53,769 nt of DNA from NCBI GenBank assembly GCA_946804195.1, contig CAMPEU010000011.1, positions 1 to 53,769 of the forward strand, in the 5' to 3' direction. This document shows positions 51,101 through 53,769 of this stretch, one piece after another (the stretch's first letter is position 1; every line of letters starts with the position of its first letter). A program made the translations under genes and the position numbers. The notes below the pieces were generated by a model, which searched no databases, had not been told where the DNA came from, and saw nothing but the letters and a program-made list of their open reading frames with translations. Origin of the DNA: an uncultured Candidatus Saccharibacteria bacterium (lineage in GTDB: Bacteria > Patescibacteriota > Saccharimonadia > Saccharimonadales > Saccharimonadaceae).

Positions 51101-52923
51101 GCTGAATCATGGTTACCCGTAGAGGCGCTTGAGACGCTAAGAACCAATGAACAATCCGTATACTGGGTTGTTCCTGTACTAAACGTTGCAATCTGCGCCC
51201 ACGTATCCGCACCGTTCTCGGTACCCGAAGAGCCGCTTGCAGTGGAAGCGACTAACTTAGATATGTCATCAGGAGCTGTGACGATCTCGATGCCGTTAAC
51301 CTTAACTATACCGGCACCCTTCGTAACCAAGTCTAGGTCAATATCCGTATCAGACCCATCTGTTCCAAGTCTTGCTGCGTCACCAGTTGCTGCATTCTCG
51401 GCATACAGATAATTAACCGCGCTAGCACTGCCCTGATATGCTTCAAATATACGATTGCCACTTTCGGAATACAGAAGAACGGAGCCACTCCCCTTACTAT
51501 AAAGATCTAGGCTCAGATTAGTATCGGAACCGGCGGCCTGGATCCAAGGTGAGTTACCGGTCGCGCCAGTACCTATTTGAAGATAATTCACAGAGCTGGA
51601 ATACGACTGAGTATCGAGAAGGATATTATCATAGCCGTCTAGTATTTGTGCAATTTTTGGTGTGGTCAGCGTCTTATTCGTCAACGTCTGAGTCGCAGTT
51701 AATCCAACAAGCTGTTCGGATACGCCAGCTGGATCATAGGTTGAAGCCTCCATGTCGCCAGTACTAGCATTTGCATCAACGTAGGCTTTAATGCTTTGTT
51801 GCGTGGCAAGCTTGGTCGCGGAATCACTTGCCATGTTGTCTTCGTCGAGGATTGCGGTACCACTAACACCCGTGTTGAGGATTGGTGAGGTGAGGGTTTT
51901 ATTGGTGAGGGTCTGGGTATTCGTTGTGCCAACGCTTGCTCCGGTAGCACCGTGAGCCGTGGTGCTGTTTTCATGATCGTATGCCCAGTTTGAAGATATA
52001 GGAGCAGACGTCTCGCCATCCACGGCGATATCATCAATATCGGTAATGTATGATATAACGGATGTATCAGTCAGGTCGGTCGAGGCTCCAGTAACTTCTG
52101 CACCAATGGCGAGATTAGTAATCGTGTTGTTATCTGCATCGAGGGTTTTATTCGTTAATATCTGCGCATCTGTCCTGCCAACGAAATCGCTCGATGGGAG
52201 CGTAAGAGAGTTTACTGTACCTAAGCCTGATATATTATCGGAATCATCAATTGATACACCTGTGCCCTGAACACCTTTTGAACCACCATCTCCTCTGACG
52301 ATAGCGTGGTCCGTGATTGACAGAGTTGATGATACATTGCCACTCCCTAAACTTGAGTCAACGTACGCTTTGATGCTTTGTTGCGTGGCGAGCTTGGTTG
52401 CCGAATTACTTACCATATCGTCTTCGTCAAGGATTGCCGAACCACTGACGCCAATATTCAAGATAGGTGCTGTAAGGGTTTTGCTAGAGAGGGTTTGGGG
52501 TGTATTTATTGATACTATCGTGGATGGAAATGTTGGAGTGCCTCCTAGTGTGTAGGAGCCAGTAACCGTACCCGATAGCACCGGACTAGCGATTGTCTTG
52601 TTTGATAACGTCGATATTGCACTGTTTTTTACCGCATCGCTTGTGTTATCAACACTTCCCAGCCCGACATCTGATTTAGTAAGAACAATATCGCCAGTCC
52701 GAGATGAAACGGAAGTAACCGAAGATGCGCCTGTGGTAGAATTGAGCTTTGCTCGAACGTCGGCAGTAAGTTTTGTCTCTTCGATAGTGTTGTCTACGAG
52801 AGCGTAATTCGTGACAGTGTTTTGCCCGAGAGTACCGTCAGCCTCAAGAGTCTGAGAAAGATATTCATTGAGGATATCCCCCCATGTGCCGTTATCGTTG
52901 CCTGGTATCGGAAGACGAGGCAT
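48157..52923 (-). CDS. Giant phage-tail-fibre-like repeat protein (1588 residues)
   Basis: Opens MPRLPIPGNDNGTWGDILNEYL, then a classic tail-fibre segment (SVSSRTGDIVLTKSDVGLG at 71-89). QTLTNKTL-type motifs occur at least seven times. Three modules end in KGTGVV-x-NG and carry GSDTN and AVNYL motifs (about residues 408-545, 719-851, 859-973), with a partial fourth at 1177-1250. Non-repeated domains lie at about 548-715 and 980-1175. An LRGDGTWSAPSGG linker (near 1263) leads to an ANGIYTVTDN-type domain and a C-terminal RIKDNGTARAITWGASW motif. No signal peptide or membrane anchor is visible. Product is likely a fibrous binding protein. Confidence 0.8.
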   Translation of the reverse strand: MPRLPIPGNDNGTWGDILNEYLSQTLEADGTLGQNTVTNYALVDNTIEETKLTADVRAKLNSTTGASSVTSVSSRTGDIVLTKSDVGLGSVDNTSDAVKNSAISTLSNKTIASPVLSGTVTGSYTLGGTPTFPSTIVSINTPQTLSSKTLTAPILNIGVSGSAILDEDDMVSNSATKLATQQSIKAYVDSSLGSGNVSSTLSITDHAIVRGDGGSKGVQGTGVSIDDSDNISGLGTVNSLTLPSSDFVGRTDAQILTNKTLDADNNTITNLAIGAEVTGASTDLTDTSVISYITDIDDIAVDGETSAPISSNWAYDHENSTTAHGATGASVGTTNTQTLTNKTLTSPILNTGVSGTAILDEDNMASDSATKLATQQSIKAYVDANASTGDMEASTYDPAGVSEQLVGLTATQTLTNKTLTTPKIAQILDGYDNILLDTQSYSSSVNYLQIGTGATGNSPWIQAAGSDTNLSLDLYSKGSGSVLLYSESGNRIFEAYQGSASAVNYLYAENAATGDAARLGTDGSDTDIDLDLVTKGAGIVKVNGIEIVTAPDDISKLVASTASGSSGTENGADTWAQIATFSTGTTQYTDCSLVLSVSSASTGNHDSAIISVFFRANSTGQTPDVDVDIIAKGGGGYLIDNDSFKVISDGWSSDMQLWMKKGDDYGGFNIYELSKRIGSGSTLTYNTNSNWQSAVPSGSINNVSSNGVTAFGERVVDVTSTQTLSNKTLESPLIKDSNGNTIFDTYSGAGAVNYLRIENGATGYGANIKTDGSDSDVSMSLYSKGSGSLNVFSGDGNYMFQTRQQSASAVNYIYTMGTDTGNGAVVGASGTDTNVYLNLLTKGTGVVQANGTEVTTISGTQTLTNKTLSYPNLSDSILDSNDNPLISNDSWSSSAVNYLGIETSPSGDGYIQLNANGSDTNINLTLKPKGTGHVTMFAGSNSTANFSANGSSSDVNLNLVTKGTGVVQANGVKVATASDIPVLNTQSGTLLYGTTLDLHPESSGFNTLPHIVNDIAYNSQRGGSVSYTLNAAPATPTGNENPFLPDATTAQSFSLANAATDVVVVEVTNHRTFNWGATIGIVMTPWCTAKDVVIEIYDPIATTWISLYSATDEESGHHWAGAYDSGSYDGANGFSKIRFTLSNFITTGNFRITQMYVVGYDSSLASGTFLPRGGGSLYGTSGASPELKAAGSDSDIGLVLYPKGAGSVTIYADSGQTPTLHAGGADTNHDLNLITQGTGVVKAGGNPIISSVTGIPAVTGAPSSSTYLRGDGTWSAPSGGVSGMLEPVQAVALGSETFTIVSGTVSQIAGTTVNGGYAPAIGDRILIINAPASTGVGSSYTTTAQPANGIYTVTDNITNLSLSRSSDMSGSVNPTGLFVWSQGTSGWSDQTLWHILDPSSGNAAFTWGATDIQFRPVFGGNGNTNIYTLNTTNLYIQGSSYNAKIIQNSSSAAPQNLTLPAPTTDTIVSRTSTDVLTNKSITARVGSTTSSATPSINTDDYDQYNITALATDITSLSSNLSGTPSDGQSILIRIKDNGTARAITWGASWRAIGVTLPTTTVINKTMYIGARYNVTDSKWDVLTVNLES
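51779..51918. repeat. 140-base direct repeat within the tail-fibre-like gene, copy 2
   Basis: Highly similar to 52361-52500 at an exact offset of 582 bases. Encodes LATQQSIKAYVD and the GVSG-x-AILDED segments near residues 336-382. Confidence 0.8.
52361..52500. repeat. 140-base direct repeat within the tail-fibre-like gene, copy 1
   Basis: Partner of 51779-51918. Most differences look like silent or conservative changes, so the protein repeat (residues 142-188) is maintained. Confidence 0.8.
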
Positions 52924-53123
52924 CAGAAAATAAACCCTAATACATCAAGGGATGATGACGCATAAGTCTGACTACTGTATAGTCTGACTCTTAATTCATT
53001 CTGCGTTGATTTGTTCATTATTACTAATCGCCTGCAGAGTCCCCTCACTTATGTTACTAGGTATAGTTTATAGCATGAGGGGTATAGAGGTCAATAAAGG
53101 TCAATATGCAGCCCGAGTCTTGA
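52924..53123. other. Structured 200-base intergenic region before the tail-fibre-like gene
   Basis: No coding sequence seen. It holds a direct repeat AGTCTGACT (52965-52973 and 52981-52989), a 7-base inverted repeat CCCCTCA/TGAGGGG (53041-53047 and 53076-53082), and a doubled GGTCAATA near 53090. No T-tract follows the hairpin, so it is not a standard terminator. A TATACA-type -10 on the minus strand could drive the downstream gene. No clear Shine-Dalgarno site precedes the ATG at 52923. Confidence 0.5.
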
Positions 53124-53696
53124 TTATTTATAGTGAGCGCTCAGCAAAATTGCCTTTGCCTGTTGAAAACTTGCCTTTTTAAATTGTGCATTTGCTTCTT
53201 TAACCGTTGCGTAGGGTTTCGCCTCGACTTCTGTCGGCGAGCTTCCAAATGTGATACTCGCCACATCAAACTTACCCAAGTACCTACCGGGCATATAACC
53301 AAGCAGTGATAAACCGCCACTCACCCCCTGGAAGGTGTTCTTTGTGGATAGCTGCACGGAGTTATGCAGTACTATGACGGGATGATAGCCGAGTACGGTC
53401 GAAATTATGTCCGGCCCATTACCCACAAATTCCGCCTCCACTTCTGACGTGACTACTTCGCTAACATAAGCCTCATCGGTAGATTTCAAAAGATTACCTT
53501 CTGAATTTCGTGCATCCAACTTTCCGATTTTCAATGCCGGATAAACATTGACTACCGTAACCGGGCCATAGGCTGTTGGACCAACGATGCCCATGGGACC
53601 ATTCCCGGTTGAAAGATGTAAGGCAATATCCTTATCGGGACTCGAAATTGTTAAATTATCCGCGACTACTTGAGCCTCGTTTGATTGTCTAATCAC
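53124..53696 (-). CDS. Protein of unknown function (190 residues) beside the tail-fibre-like gene
   Basis: GTG start at 53696, supported by GGAGG five bases upstream and an in-frame stop before that. The product is soluble, beta-rich and Gly/Val/Thr-rich (TGNGPMGIVGPTAYGPVTVVNV, NTFQGVSGGLSLLGYMPG) with a C-terminal helix of Lys, Ala and Gln. No signal peptide or membrane segment. It is upstream of the tail-fibre-like gene on the same strand, 200 bases apart, so it may be related in function. No family recognised. Confidence 0.65.
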   Translation of the reverse strand: MIRQSNEAQVVADNLTISSPDKDIALHLSTGNGPMGIVGPTAYGPVTVVNVYPALKIGKLDARNSEGNLLKSTDEAYVSEVVTSEVEAEFVGNGPDIISTVLGYHPVIVLHNSVQLSTKNTFQGVSGGLSLLGYMPGRYLGKFDVASITFGSSPTEVEAKPYATVKEANAQFKKASFQQAKAILLSAHYK

Positions 53697-53769
53697 CCAG
53701 TCCTCCGGCTAGTCAAAGCATGACTTTTCGTACTCAGTACAATACTATTTTTTCCTTATTACGAGCTCC

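Noticed and set aside
48157-52923. CRISPR array or satellite DNA in the repeat-rich segment
   Set aside because: The repeats are long, in frame, protein-level and imperfect; there are no regular 25-40 base repeats with unique spacers.
48157-53696. Complete prophage
   Set aside because: Only fibre-like and one unknown gene are present; no integrase, terminase, capsid or lysis gene, and no attachment-site repeats were seen.
1-53769. Alternative genetic code with TGA as Gly or Trp
   Set aside because: Several genes end at TGA in positions supported by overlaps or terminators, for example 3979-3981 and 26766-26768; core proteins contain no in-frame TGA.

Overview
The window looks like a chromosomal segment of a small-genome bacterium of the Patescibacteria (CPR), most likely a Candidatus Saccharibacteria (TM7) lineage. 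This is inferred from gene content and style, not from a marker-gene tree. TGA works as a stop (for example the ATGA overlap at 3979-3982 and the stops at 19235-19237 and 26766-26768), which argues against the code-25 lineages Gracilibacteria and Absconditabacteria. Genes are tightly packed: no gene-free stretch exceeds 300 bases, and several convergent genes end within 0-1 base of each other.

Layout. 1-2875: the end of a membrane-protein gene, two class II tRNA-Leu genes with encoded CCA and hairpin terminators, an FAD-linked oxidase, and a tRNA-Leu-like fragment just ahead of the second tRNA. 2906-8902 (minus): GNAT, rsmD, a phospholipase-C-like protein, recG, a HAD phosphatase and tyrS. 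8989-11670 (plus): a class A penicillin-binding protein. 11672-18584 (minus): PIN-TRAM protein, radA, a HEMLH membrane protein, clpC under a perfect CIRCE/sigma70 promoter, and nusA. 18698-25549: HIT, J-domain, CNNM-type and M1 aminopeptidase genes, a secreted HNH nuclease (opposite strand), and a large membrane protein. 25570-29639: an RNase HII-YraN fusion, a 46-residue membrane protein, rplS, a PilB/GspE ATPase and a SpoU methyltransferase. 29617-32121: three unknown genes divergent from a winged-helix regulator with a charge-reversed Nudix box. 32122-37486: dnaE, three small envelope/stress proteins and galU. 37523-41032: gatC-gatA-(HEPN-like membrane protein)-gatB. 41072-43472: ABC-2 exporter and GtrA protein. 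43473-48015: an S1C-like protein whose catalytic serine is Asp, and uvrB. 48157-53696: a 1588-residue phage-tail-fibre-like protein and an unknown 190-residue protein.

How it works together. Most genes are housekeeping (repair: recG, radA, uvrB, RNase HII; replication: dnaE; translation: tyrS, gatCAB, rsmD, rplS, tRNA-Leu; proteostasis: clpC, J-domain). The accessory signal lies in surface or uptake functions: pilus-type ATPase, secreted nuclease, inactive surface protease and giant tail-fibre-like protein, which would suit an epibiont that binds a host cell and scavenges nucleic acids (inference).

The most general non-coding signal is a promoter architecture. About sixteen genes have a near-consensus, often extended (TGn), -10 hexamer ending 6-12 bases before the start codon with no Shine-Dalgarno sequence, which implies extensive leaderless transcription. 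Other genes, often internal to transcription units, keep clear Shine-Dalgarno sites.
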